From NCBI GenBank assembly GCA_900546795.1, contig UREG01000024.1:1-24379 (forward strand): a stretch of 24,379 nucleotides of DNA, read 5' to 3'. The notes under the pieces are model-generated. The model did not search any database. It was not told the origin of the DNA and saw only the letters and a program-made list of their open reading frames with translations. Below are positions 1 through 9,000 of the stretch, piece after piece (position 1 is the first letter of the stretch; every line of letters begins with the position of its first letter). Made by a program: the position numbers and the translations under genes. The stretch comes from an uncultured Veillonellaceae bacterium. Lineage in GTDB: Bacteria > Bacillota > Negativicutes > Veillonellales > Megasphaeraceae.

Positions 1-1084
1 GAACAAAAAATTTTTCTATTCTAAACGTTTTCTTATCTTTTTCCTAATTTTCTTGGCAGCAGCTGGCGGCTTATGGTACCGCTTCTTCTATTTAACATCT
101 CCGGCCCGTTCTATCGAACGCATCGTGTATGCCGGCCAGCAGCAAGATACCAATACCGTTCAGGCGCTGGTCGATATTCCTGCCGTTTCAGAACAAGGAT
201 ACGATGGACTTTCCCGGCACAATTTTGCCAAATACAATGCCAAGGAATTTTCTGACAATCCGTTTATTGCATTTATGAAATATTCGATGAAAACTGCCTT
301 CCTGCCGTCCATCGAACGCACGCTCCTATCTTTGGCAGCACCGGAAAGCGAAGCACAAAAAGGAGAAACAAAAGCGCTTACCCACCAACTTTGGCAGTTC
401 GATCCTTATTTTACTTTTACAGAATGGCGTTATAAAGAAGTCCAGCATATCGAAACTCATGACAGACAGGCAACGGTAACTGTCCTATTGCACAATACCT
501 GGTTGGACGCAGATGTCCGTCTGCCTCTTTCTATGGAACAAATCGATTCCTTCACTTGGAAAGTATCAGGTATTGCCGATATGGAGTTGTTTTTACAGGA
601 TTTAGATATGGGTGCAAGAAGTAAACTGGCCGCTATCAATCGGCCTATCCAGACAGAAATCGACCATATTGTTTCCGTTAAGTCCGTATCCCTTCCTGCC
701 GTCGAAGAGGATCCGCAGCATCAAAACGATCATTTAATAAAAGAGGCTCCGCCCCTTCGTCTTTTAAAAGTCCCCTATGAACTGCAGTTACATACAGCCA
801 ATACTCCCATAAAATCCATGTATGCAGTCTATGAATTGACTGACAGTACGAAAAAAATCGTCTTCTCCGGTTCATTTGTCCTGCATGCACTGCCAGATAA
901 AGACGGTACGCTTCCTTCTACCGCCCAGTTTCTTTTATCGCCAATTTTTGCCTCTCACAAAGCACTGATGGAAACTGCTGATTTTTCCTCGTATACCGGC
1001 AGCATCCATATTCAAAAACTCGAATTGAAGAACGGGACAATCCTGGAATTGGAACAAAATATTCCTCTCCCTTCTTCTCTATAA
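1..1084 (+). CDS. DUF2939-like membrane-anchored protein, start codon cut by the window edge
   Basis: The reading frame is open from the first bases (residues NKKFFYSKRFL...) and ends with TAA at 1082-1084. Base 1 is a g directly before AAC, so it is probably the last base of an ATG cut by the window edge; the only in-frame start inside the window is a TTG at 53, which would cut the membrane segment. A short basic stretch precedes a hydrophobic helix at about residues 10-32, giving an N-in signal anchor with the rest outside the inner membrane. The motif after the helix (YLTSPARSIERIVYAGQQQD) resembles the start of DUF2939 proteins, which have a TSP..T...I..A...GD pattern there. No catalytic motif was recognised and the function is unknown. 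It ends in a terminator shared with the convergent ftsY operon. Family assignment is from memory and moderate. Confidence 0.7.
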   Translation, partial: NKKFFYSKRFLIFFLIFLAAAGGLWYRFFYLTSPARSIERIVYAGQQQDTNTVQALVDIPAVSEQGYDGLSRHNFAKYNAKEFSDNPFIAFMKYSMKTAFLPSIERTLLSLAAPESEAQKGETKALTHQLWQFDPYFTFTEWRYKEVQHIETHDRQATVTVLLHNTWLDADVRLPLSMEQIDSFTWKVSGIADMELFLQDLDMGARSKLAAINRPIQTEIDHIVSVKSVSLPAVEEDPQHQNDHLIKEAPPLRLLKVPYELQLHTANTPIKSMYAVYELTDSTKKIVFSGSFVLHALPDKDGTLPSTAQFLLSPIFASHKALMETADFSSYTGSIHIQKLELKNGTILELEQNIPLPSSL

Positions 1085-1091
1085 TAAACAC

Positions 1092-1130
1092 AAAAGAGTA
1101 TTCCTCCCAGCCAAAGGAATACTCTTTTTT
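1092..1130. terminator. Bidirectional rho-independent terminator
   Basis: Perfect 11-bp stem (1095-1105 with 1115-1125, AGAGTATTCCT / AGGAATACTCT), 9-nt loop, flanked by A4 on the left and T6 on the right, so it can work on both strands. It separates the convergent DUF2939-like gene and the smc-ftsY operon. Confidence 0.9.
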
Positions 1131-1131
1131 A

Positions 1132-1464
1132 TTATACCGTTTCTATATTCAGCAATTCGTTTTTCGGCCGCAGATCCCGCCCTTCCAGAACAAGCCAATA
1201 TACCGCCAGGTTTTTCCAGGGCCTCTGTTCTGCTTCTGCCTGACGCCGAATAGCCTCTTTAATGGTTTCCGGCATCTGCCGCAATCCTTCTTCTATATAC
1301 GGCCAATTCCAAAGGAGCAGTTTTGCCAGCGGCCGGTATTCCGGATCTCCGGCGCCTTTTAAGAGTTCCGCAATTTCCTGCAAAACTTTTTCGTCAAACT
1401 GACAGCCGTCTTCTTTATTCTCCGTCTGTAAAAACTCCCAGACCTCCGGCATTATGTCTGCCAT
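1132..1464 (-). CDS. Small uncharacterised protein, third gene of the smc-ftsY operon
   Basis: 110-aa soluble, acidic, helix-rich protein that I do not recognise. Its ATG (1462-1464) shares one base with the ftsY stop (TAATG), and a purine-rich site (GGAAGGGGAAG) lies just upstream inside ftsY, so translation is probably coupled. The middle is rich in Trp, Leu and Pro (LLLWNWPYIEEGLRQMPETI). There is no signal peptide, membrane helix or cysteine cluster. Other Firmicutes often carry ylxM-ffh or unrelated genes after ftsY, so this neighbour looks lineage-specific. Its place at the end of a chromosome-segregation and membrane-targeting operon suggests housekeeping expression but does not show a role. 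Confidence 0.8.
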   Translation of the reverse strand: MADIMPEVWEFLQTENKEDGCQFDEKVLQEIAELLKGAGDPEYRPLAKLLLWNWPYIEEGLRQMPETIKEAIRRQAEAEQRPWKNLAVYWLVLEGRDLRPKNELLNIETV

Positions 1465-2411
1465 TATTCTTCCCCTTCCACAATTTCCCTCTTATCTACT
1501 TTGTCAAAAAGAGCGGCGGCAAATTCTTTAGCTTGGAACGGCCGCAGATCATCAATGCCTTCCCCTACTCCAATCCAGCGTACCGGAACTCCCAATTCTC
1601 GTTTTATAGAAATGATTACCCCGCCTTTTGCTGTACCGTCCAATTTGGTCAATGCCACTCCTGTAATCGGCACCGCTTCGCCAAATAATTTTGCCTGGCT
1701 TACGGCATTTTGCCCGGTCGTTGCATCAAGAACAAGCAGCGTCTGGTGCGGAGCGCCTTCTACTTGCTTTGCCGCTACACGTCCGATTTTTTTCAGCTCT
1801 TCCATGAGATTCGTTTTGGTGTGCAGCCGTCCTGCCGTATCAATAATGACGACATCCATGCCTTTTGCCTTTGCAGAAGCCAGGGCATCAAATACAACCG
1901 CCGCTGCGTCAGCGCCTTCTTTATGCTTTACGATAGGCACTCCGATCCGTTCCGCCCATATCGTCAATTGTTCCGATGCGGCTGCCCGAAAAGTATCGCC
2001 TGCGGCAATCAGGACTTTTCTTCCCTGCTCCTGATAGTATTTTCCCAGCTTCCCAATCGTCGTGGTTTTTCCTACCCCATTTACTCCTACTACCAAAATT
2101 ACTTCCAGCTTATCCTTCATATCCGGCAATGGTTCTTCATTTTCTGTCAGCAGTGCCGTAATGCGCTCTTCTAAAAAGCCAACGACGTCATTTGTATCTT
2201 TGATTGATTTTTCTTTTACGCCGACCCGAATTTCTTTCATCAAATATTCTGTAGTCGAGACGCCCAAATCCCCAGTAAGCATGACAGCTTCCAATTCATC
2301 CAGAAAATCGTCATCGATTTGAGCGTATCCTAAGATCACGCGTTCAATATTTGTGATAAAACTTTTCTTTGTTTTTTCCAGACCTTTTTTCAGCCTTGTA
2401 AAAAATCCCAT
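1464..2411 (-). CDS. ftsY: Signal recognition particle receptor FtsY
   Basis: 315-aa SRP-receptor GTPase that docks ribosome-SRP complexes at the inner membrane for co-translational insertion. The N domain is about residues 1-95 and the G domain about 100-300. Visible motifs: G1 GVNGVGKTT (109-117), DTFRAAA (139-145), G3 DTAGR (191-195), G4 TKLD (255-258) and the closing GVGEGIDDLRPF (281-292). The N-terminus is a short basic amphipathic segment (MGFFTRLKKGLEKTKKSF); the long acidic A domain of E. coli is absent, as in most Firmicutes. The ATG overlaps the smc stop by one base (TAATG), with GGAGGTAGAAGG as ribosome-binding site inside smc, so it is probably translated together with smc. Confidence 0.97.
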   Translation of the reverse strand: MGFFTRLKKGLEKTKKSFITNIERVILGYAQIDDDFLDELEAVMLTGDLGVSTTEYLMKEIRVGVKEKSIKDTNDVVGFLEERITALLTENEEPLPDMKDKLEVILVVGVNGVGKTTTIGKLGKYYQEQGRKVLIAAGDTFRAAASEQLTIWAERIGVPIVKHKEGADAAAVVFDALASAKAKGMDVVIIDTAGRLHTKTNLMEELKKIGRVAAKQVEGAPHQTLLVLDATTGQNAVSQAKLFGEAVPITGVALTKLDGTAKGGVIISIKRELGVPVRWIGVGEGIDDLRPFQAKEFAAALFDKVDKREIVEGEE

Positions 2412-5400
2412 TATCCTTCTACCTCCAGCTCATCTCCAAATTTTACTGTAATCAGCTTTGACACGCCTTTTTCTTCCATGGTTACCCCTTGAAGCATTGT
2501 CGCCGCTTCCATGGTCCGTCTCCGGTGCGTAACCACAATAAACTGCGTGTCATCTGTATAGTTTTTTAAATAATTGCTGAACCTTGCTACGTTAGCTTCA
2601 TCCAGTGCCGCGTCGATTTCATCGACCAAACAAAACGGCGCCGGTTTATATGCCAGGAAAGAAAAGAGCAGCGCGATAACCGTCAGCGACCGTTCTCCGC
2701 CCGACAGCAAAGACATCGCCTGTTTCTTTTTCCCCGGGGGGCATGCAAATATTTCTATTCCACTTTCCAGTATATTCCCGCTGTCTGTCAGCGTCAAGGA
2801 ACCGGTCCCCCCTTCAAACAACTGACTGAACGTCTGTTGAAAGTAACGGGAAATATCCTTAAACGCCTCGGTAAACTGACGTCCCATCGCTTCGTCTATC
2901 TCTTTTAACACAATCATCAGCCGCTCTCTTGCCCCCACCAGGTCATCATGCTGTGCCGTCATAAACGCACAATGTTCTTTCGCTTCCTCGTATTCCGCCT
3001 GCGCGCCGGGATTGATCGGTCCCAGCATAGCAATTGCCGCATGCACGCGCCCCAGTGCGGTCTGCAGTTCTTCCGCCGTACCCGGCAGCCGAACTTCCAT
3101 GGCCTCCTGCCGGGTCAAACCGTTATCGGCCAGCTGCCGCTCTTCATTTTCAATATCAAACCGAGCTCTTTGGATTCTTGCATCTTGTTCATTGACCCGC
3201 TGCCGCAGCCGTTCCAAGCGGGAACGCAATAGTTGGCTTTCTTCTTCCATCTCCTGGATCAACCGGCGCTTTTCCTTCTGCCGGTCATACCGAACCTGCC
3301 GCTCTTTTTCCAGCTCCAGCATACGCTCTTGAAGCCGCTTCTCTTCTTCTGTATCCTGAGCCAGCTGCCCGGTCTCCAGCTCTATTTGCTTTTCAATCTG
3401 TTTCTGCTCTTCCCGCTCCCGCTTTTGCCGGCTTATCATTTCTTCGTTTCTTTTTATTTCCTGCTGCCATTCCTTTTCAGCCGCTTGAACGGCGATCTCC
3501 AATCGTGCGGCTTCCACCATCTGGCTTTGCCGCTGCGCTTCCGCCCGTTCTAATTCATTCCGTTCGCCGATCAGTGCAGTTTCCGCAGCAACCAAACTGC
3601 CGCGCAGTTCTTCTAAAGCCTGTTTCTGTTCTTCTTCTTCCCTGCGCAGCCCGGCCAGCATCGTATGGCGGCCGATAAGCGAAGCCTCTCCTTGCCGCAT
3701 GCTGCCCCCGGATAACGAACCGCCTGGATTGACCTGGCTTCCGTCCAACGCTACTAACCGCAGCCGATAGTTATATTTTTTAGCAGCCTTTGCTGCGGCA
3801 TCTAAATTTTCTGCAATTAAAATTTTAGCCAGCAGCGAACTAAAAATCTTTTCATATTTTTCATCATACGATACCAGGGACAATGCCGATCCTAAAATTC
3901 CCGGCTCCTGCAATGCGCTGGTTTCTTCCTTAGTTAACTGCCGCGCCTGTATCGTCTCAATCGGCAAAAAAGTAGTTCTTCCGCCTTTTCGCTCTTTCAA
4001 ATACCGAATCGCCTGCTTGGCAGCCTGCTCCGTTTCCGTCACGATAAATTGAGCCGTACCGCCTAAAGCCGCGTCAATCGCAACGCTGTACCGCTCCGGC
4101 ACCTGGCACAAATGCGCCACCGCACCGCAAATCTCCTTGCGCCAGGGCTGACTGCTCTTTAATACTTCTTTAGTAGCCCGGCTCAGGCCTTCACCTTCTT
4201 TTTCCATCATATCCAACACTTTAATCCGCTGAATCAATCCTAATACCTGATGTTCCAGCCGATCAACAGACGTTTTCCGTTCCTCATATACATTTCGCCG
4301 TCCATGCACTGCAGTCCGCAGATCCTGAAGCTGTTTTAAAAAAACTTCCTGGCGCTGTTTTTCAGTTTCCCATTGCTGTCGCAGCTGCCGCATCTCTTCT
4401 TGTATACTTTCCATATACTGCAGCCGCTCTTCCTGCTGCTGCTGGGCAGACGCCGCTAAAATCTTCACGCGTTCCAGCCGTTCTCCTGTCTCCCGCACTT
4501 TTTCTGCCCGCAGCTGCACCTGCGCTAATATCCGTTCATGAGAAGCCCTCGCCTGGCTGTACTGCTGCTCCATGCTTCTTACTTCTTCATCGAGCTGATC
4601 CCTCTCCTGCCTGAATTCCAGCAGCCGTGCTTCAACGGCGCCTGATTCCGCTGCACCGGCAGCCTCTTCCTCTGCCAGCCGTATCCGGTCATTTTCTACT
4701 TTTGTAAGTATTCGTTCTGCAGTCCGCAGTTTTTGCAGTACCAACGACGCTTCTATGTTTTTCCGTTCCCGATCCAGCTCTTGAAACCGCCGGGTTTTCT
4801 CCGCCCGTTTCGCCATGGGTTCCAACTGCTCTTCCAACACATGAAGCATATCGGAGATCCGTTCTAAATTTCGATCCGTCTCGCTGATTTTTTTCAATGC
4901 CTCGAGCTTTCTGCCTTTAAATCGGCTGATCCCAGAAACCTCTTCAAAGATCAACCGCCGCTCTTCCGGCCGGCTGTTCAAGATCTGATCGATTCGATTC
5001 TGCCCGATCACCGCCATCGAATCCCTGCCGATTCCTGTATCTGCAAACAATGCGTGTATATCTTTTAGACGGCAGCTTTTTTTATTAATATAAAATTCAC
5101 TGTCCCCAGATCGAAACAGACGCCGGGTAATCACCACTTCACTATATTCAATATCCAAACTCTTGTCTGTGTTGTCAAAGTACAGCGATACTTCCGCCAT
5201 TCCCAGCGGCTTGCGTTTTTCCGTTCCGGAAAAAATAATATCCTCCGCTTTTTGCCCGCGAAGATTGCGTACATTTTGCTCGCCCAGCACCCACTTAATC
5301 GCATCGGATATATTGCTTTTTCCACTGCCGTTCGGACCGACAATCGCCGTAATTCCTTCATTTAATTCAATCGTCGTTTTTTCTGCAAACGATTTGAATC

Positions 5401-5428
5401 CGCGCAGTACGATTTTTAATAACTGCAA
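2411..5428 (-). CDS. smc: Chromosome condensation ATPase SMC (short-armed)
   Basis: SMC subunit of the SMC-ScpAB condensin, which loads at origins and organises and separates sister chromosomes. Walker A GPNGSGKSN is at residues 31-39, the N-terminal coil about 170-415, the hinge about 430-575 (ending in VNPGGSLSGGS), the return coil 580-800, the signature LSGGE at 908-912 and Walker B PFCLVDEIDAALD at 931-943. Head and hinge look complete, but the total is 1005 aa against roughly 1180-1190 usual; the loss is shared almost equally by the two arms. The start is a TTG (5426-5428), supported by GGGAAGGA nine bases upstream, by a stop codon two codons upstream of it in frame, and by homology beginning at LLKIVLRGFKSF. 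The usual upstream rnc gene is missing; a divergent merR lies there instead. Confidence 0.96.
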   Translation of the reverse strand: MQLLKIVLRGFKSFAEKTTIELNEGITAIVGPNGSGKSNISDAIKWVLGEQNVRNLRGQKAEDIIFSGTEKRKPLGMAEVSLYFDNTDKSLDIEYSEVVITRRLFRSGDSEFYINKKSCRLKDIHALFADTGIGRDSMAVIGQNRIDQILNSRPEERRLIFEEVSGISRFKGRKLEALKKISETDRNLERISDMLHVLEEQLEPMAKRAEKTRRFQELDRERKNIEASLVLQKLRTAERILTKVENDRIRLAEEEAAGAAESGAVEARLLEFRQERDQLDEEVRSMEQQYSQARASHERILAQVQLRAEKVRETGERLERVKILAASAQQQQEERLQYMESIQEEMRQLRQQWETEKQRQEVFLKQLQDLRTAVHGRRNVYEERKTSVDRLEHQVLGLIQRIKVLDMMEKEGEGLSRATKEVLKSSQPWRKEICGAVAHLCQVPERYSVAIDAALGGTAQFIVTETEQAAKQAIRYLKERKGGRTTFLPIETIQARQLTKEETSALQEPGILGSALSLVSYDEKYEKIFSSLLAKILIAENLDAAAKAAKKYNYRLRLVALDGSQVNPGGSLSGGSMRQGEASLIGRHTMLAGLRREEEEQKQALEELRGSLVAAETALIGERNELERAEAQRQSQMVEAARLEIAVQAAEKEWQQEIKRNEEMISRQKREREEQKQIEKQIELETGQLAQDTEEEKRLQERMLELEKERQVRYDRQKEKRRLIQEMEEESQLLRSRLERLRQRVNEQDARIQRARFDIENEERQLADNGLTRQEAMEVRLPGTAEELQTALGRVHAAIAMLGPINPGAQAEYEEAKEHCAFMTAQHDDLVGARERLMIVLKEIDEAMGRQFTEAFKDISRYFQQTFSQLFEGGTGSLTLTDSGNILESGIEIFACPPGKKKQAMSLLSGGERSLTVIALLFSFLAYKPAPFCLVDEIDAALDEANVARFSNYLKNYTDDTQFIVVTHRRRTMEAATMLQGVTMEEKGVSKLITVKFGDELEVEG

Positions 5429-5455
5429 CTGTATTCATCCTTCCCAAATTCTCTC

Positions 5456-5495
5456 TATAGTAATACCTTATTTTACCATAGAAGGTATTACTATA
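5456..5495. repeat. 14-bp perfect inverted repeat between smc and merR
   Basis: TATAGTAATACCTT at 5456-5469 is repeated inverted at 5482-5495, with a 12-nt AT-rich loop. It lies just upstream of the smc ribosome-binding site (5438-5445) and before the merR promoter. There is no T run that would make it an obvious terminator of either gene. It could be an operator over the smc promoter or a hairpin in the smc leader; sequence alone does not decide. Confidence 0.6.
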
Positions 5496-5539
5496 AAAAT
5501 ATCCCCTTTAGCATCCCTCTTTTACTGGCCCAGTTTGGG

Positions 5540-5570
5540 TTGACTTAAACCTGACTCCAAGTATTATAAT
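5540..5570 (+). promoter_or_regulatory. merR promoter with 19-bp spacer and operator-like dyad
   Basis: -35 TTGACT (5540-5545) and -10 TATAAT (5565-5570) are 19 bp apart, longer than the optimal 17 and typical of promoters activated by MerR-family proteins, which untwist the spacer. Inside the spacer region is an imperfect dyad CTTAAA-N6-TCCAAG. The promoter faces the merR gene at 5622, suggesting autoregulation. It is 22/31 identical to the promoter at 24196-24226. Confidence 0.72.
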
Positions 5571-5621
5571 ATCATTATCATACTATACTTTAATTTGCAG
5601 TATTCTATCAGGAGGTTGCCC

Positions 5622-6041
5622 ATGACAATAAAAGAAGTCTCTGAACTCACATCACTGTCCGCCGATACACTGCGTTACTATGAACGCATGCATCTTATCC
5701 CTCCAGTACCTCGTACTGCCAGCGGTATCCGCGACTACGACAAAACGTCGCTTAACTGGATCGACTTTATAAAATGCATGCGCAGCGCCGGCATCCCCGT
5801 AGAAGTGCTGGCACATTATGTCGCGCTCTCTTTTGAAGGGGCACACACTGCGCCGCTTCGCAAAAAACTTCTCGTAGAACAGAGAAATCTTCTGCAAAAT
5901 CGAATTGCCGATATGCAGATTACTCTTGACCGCCTCAATTACAAAATTGAAGCATATGACAAACTGCTTCAGCCTATCGAAAATAAACTGACGGCTGAAA
6001 CACAAGATAAACCGCATACCTCACAGGAACAGCCGGCATAA
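5622..6041 (+). CDS. MerR-family transcriptional regulator, AdhR/NmlR-like
   Basis: 139 aa from ATG 5622, chosen because AGGAGG (5610-5615) sits six bases before it; a TTG further upstream would overlap that site. The N-terminal winged helix-turn-helix has the MerR signature (TIKEVSELTSLSADTLRYYE, then PPVPRTASGIRDYD), followed by a dimerising coiled coil at about 80-117 and a polar tail. The only cysteine is C52 in FIKCMRSAG. In B. subtilis AdhR the conserved Cys52 is needed for the response to formaldehyde and methylglyoxal, so this is probably a thiol-based sensor of reactive carbonyls or electrophiles. The lack of a C-terminal cysteine pair argues against the metal-sensing MerR branch. 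It is alone in its transcription unit; the CMD operon at the right edge is a likely distant target. Confidence 0.9.
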   Translation: MTIKEVSELTSLSADTLRYYERMHLIPPVPRTASGIRDYDKTSLNWIDFIKCMRSAGIPVEVLAHYVALSFEGAHTAPLRKKLLVEQRNLLQNRIADMQITLDRLNYKIEAYDKLLQPIENKLTAETQDKPHTSQEQPA

Positions 6042-6075
6042 AAAAACAGGTCGAATTCGACCTGTTTTTTTATGC
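6036..6075. terminator. Bidirectional terminator, perfect 40-bp palindrome
   Basis: Every base from 6036 to 6075 pairs with its partner: GCATAAAAAAACAGGTCGAA and its reverse complement, with the GAATTC centre forming the loop. A7 and T7 flank a GC-containing core (CAGGTCGA/TCGACCTG), so it terminates both the merR transcript (whose stop codon lies within it) and the convergent autotransporter transcript. Confidence 0.92.
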
Positions 6076-6081
6076 TTTTAT

Positions 6082-9000
6082 TTAGTTGAATGCAAAGCGG
6101 ATACCGCCGTTGATCTGGTACGTATCGTCATTATCGTTGCCAAAGCTGTGTTCTGCATCCAGGTAGATATAGAAGTCGTTTTCAAATTTCTTGCTGAATC
6201 CGATACCTACATCGTACCATGTGCCGCTGTTTTCATATTCTTTCCACAAGCTTCCCGTGCTGTCCCATGCGGTTACGCTCTGATCACCCAGGAATTCATG
6301 CAGTACGTCGGCTTTGAAGTATACTGTGCTGCTTTCCGATACATCTTTCCCTAACCGGAATCCCACGCGGCCGATCAAGCTGTCGATGCCATCTACTTTT
6401 ACCCGGCTTCCCTGACTCGTCGTGTAGTCTGCTCCGGTTACTCTGGCCAGCTGCATCTGTACCTGCGGTTCAATATACCAGCTGCCTCCCAGCGCTTTCT
6501 TCCGTCCATATTCCGCACTGATCGAGAAAACATTGTTGTTATAGTCTCCAGTGATATTTTCTCCCGTTACTTTGGAGTAGATATCAAAGCTATTTTCTAA
6601 ATATCCCCATTTTACAATGTAGTCGCTGTAATGACCTTTTTCTCCCAGCCAGGTATCATAGAACCAAAGTCCGGCTCTCTTCGTTTCACCTTCTCCCCAA
6701 ATATCCGTGTAGGAAGTCGAGCCTTCCATGTAATCCAATGCGATACCTCTCCGATGTTCTCCGCTGTCTACCGAACGTTCTATATCCCAGCCCAGTTCAA
6801 ACATCGTATTCTGGCTCCGGAAAGTGTTGTCCAAGCCAATCCGATCATGACGCACACGGAACCAGGCTCCTTCTTCTCCATCGATATACCGCGCTTCGCC
6901 CAGCCGTTTGTTCAGGCGATCCATGTATACCGCGTTTTTATAATTTGCCCGCGACATATTCAGAATCGTTCTGCCCGCATCGCTTTCATCTCCCGGCTGT
7001 ACGTCTTCTCTCACGATATAAATATTCTGAGCATCGTCCGCCCCTTCATAGTTATCCTGTACATAGCTGTCGCCCGGTTTAGATTCATTGATGCCATTTT
7101 CACCCGTTCCGCCGTTATAAATCACATCGTCGCCCTTGTTCGGGTCGGTTGCTACATCCTGGTACTGAATCGAGAACGTAACGTTATTGATACCAGCGTC
7201 CAGTATTCTCGTACTTCTTCCAAATACCGGCATTTCCGTTTCTGTAAATCCGCCGCCTCCGGCATTTTCAACGGTTGCAAACCGGATCATATCTCCTACG
7301 TCCATCGTACTCAATACTTCTTCACGGTTCGCGATAACCAGGTTCTGCCCTGCTGTCGTTCCGTTCGTCACATACAGCATATCCCCGGTTTCTGATTTAG
7401 CTACGTTCATGATGAATGTGTTCGATCCAGACAGGTTATGTACATGCAGCGCATAGCCTCCTGTTTCGTTCCCTCTAAGGTCGATAACGCTTCCATCGCC
7501 GGTCAGATCCGTTACCCAGCTCTGGCCGGTTACGTTCCAGTAGGAATCGCTTCCCAGGTCGACACTTACCGTTCCGGCGGCCTGCACACCATTACTGAAT
7601 TCCGGTGCAAAGATTTCGTCATGGCTATAATCACTTTCAGACCCTACATCGTGGTAATCATCCGCACGGCCAACCCAGTAGCTGCCATCACCTAAATTCA
7701 GCGTAACTTCGCCGCCGTTCCCGGCAAACACGTTACCGCCAATTGCCAGGCTGCCATTATCCTGCGGCGTAATATTTACTCCGCCGCCATAACCGGCTAC
7801 TACGTCTCCATCGATCACACTGTCCGCTCCATATTTCATATTAACCCACGTCGTAATTTCCCGGCCAAAATCCGGCGTCGTAGTTCCCCAATCGTCCGTT
7901 CCGGCTGCCAGCGCAATCCCAGTACTATTGCTGTAATTATCATTTGACGATTTGCCGGCAAGGCTGGCTGTAACCACGGTTGTCCCAATCAGGTCGATCG
8001 TGCTTCCTTTTGATGCCCATACGGTACGTTCGTGTTCATCTACTTGTTCTTCCGTTCCTTCCGAAGAAGCAACATAGCTGCTGATATAGTTTACTCCGCC
8101 GTCTTCCGCTTCAATTTTTACGTTGGATCCCATAGCAGCATAAACTGCCGTATACGTTCCGTCCGCAAGATCTCCAGTCGCACGGGTAGACGACGAATAA
8201 ACCGCATTACTTTTACCCGTCAAGGAAACCTCTCCATAGTTCGTGGCATGAATACCGCCTTCCAGCACGTTTGATTCTGCCGCATCCAACAAAACAGAAC
8301 CATAATTGCTTATATCCAGAGCCATACCGTCGCCATATTCAATGTTGCCCTGCGTAGTCAGGGTGCCGGATTTAACTATATTCGAACCTGCTGAGGCTGT
8401 CATCGTGCTGTCTGCATAATTATAAACCAATACAGCCGTATTACCGCCGGTAAGATAATTGTTTACTGCAGTCAGCTCTACCGCAGTATCTGCTCCCGTT
8501 GCAAATATAGTATGCCCGCTCATCTCGATGACGTTTGCACCCTGCTCTGCACTAAGAGATGCATAGCTTCCATCGGTGCTCCATATTCCTGTTACACCTT
8601 TCAAATAGTTGGAATTGGTGTCGGCAGTTACTGTTGCTTCATCACCTTTAGCAACGGTACGAATAGCCGTCGCCCCGCTGGTGATCTGATTTCCCTGCCC
8701 TTTCAATTCTACACTCGCGCCAGAAGTTTTATTTATCGAATCGCCTGCAAATATTCCGTATGACCCTGCATCGATACGATTCATTCCATCGGAAGAAGTA
8801 ACTTCAACAACCGAATCCTGACCATTCGCCCATACCCCTGCATAGGAACCAGTAATTTCCGTCCCCAATTTACCAGAAACGCTGATTTTTCCTTCAACAC
8901 CGGTTGCAGAACCCGTATAGATACCATAGCCATATACGTTTTTCTTTTCCTCACCTGCATATGTACCGGCTATTATTACCTTACCGTTTTCAGAAGCAAC

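Noticed and set aside
6631..7395. Long plus-strand frame (254 codons) opposite the autotransporter barrel
   Set aside because: Antisense shadow of a clearly coding region; no ribosome-binding site or recognisable domain.
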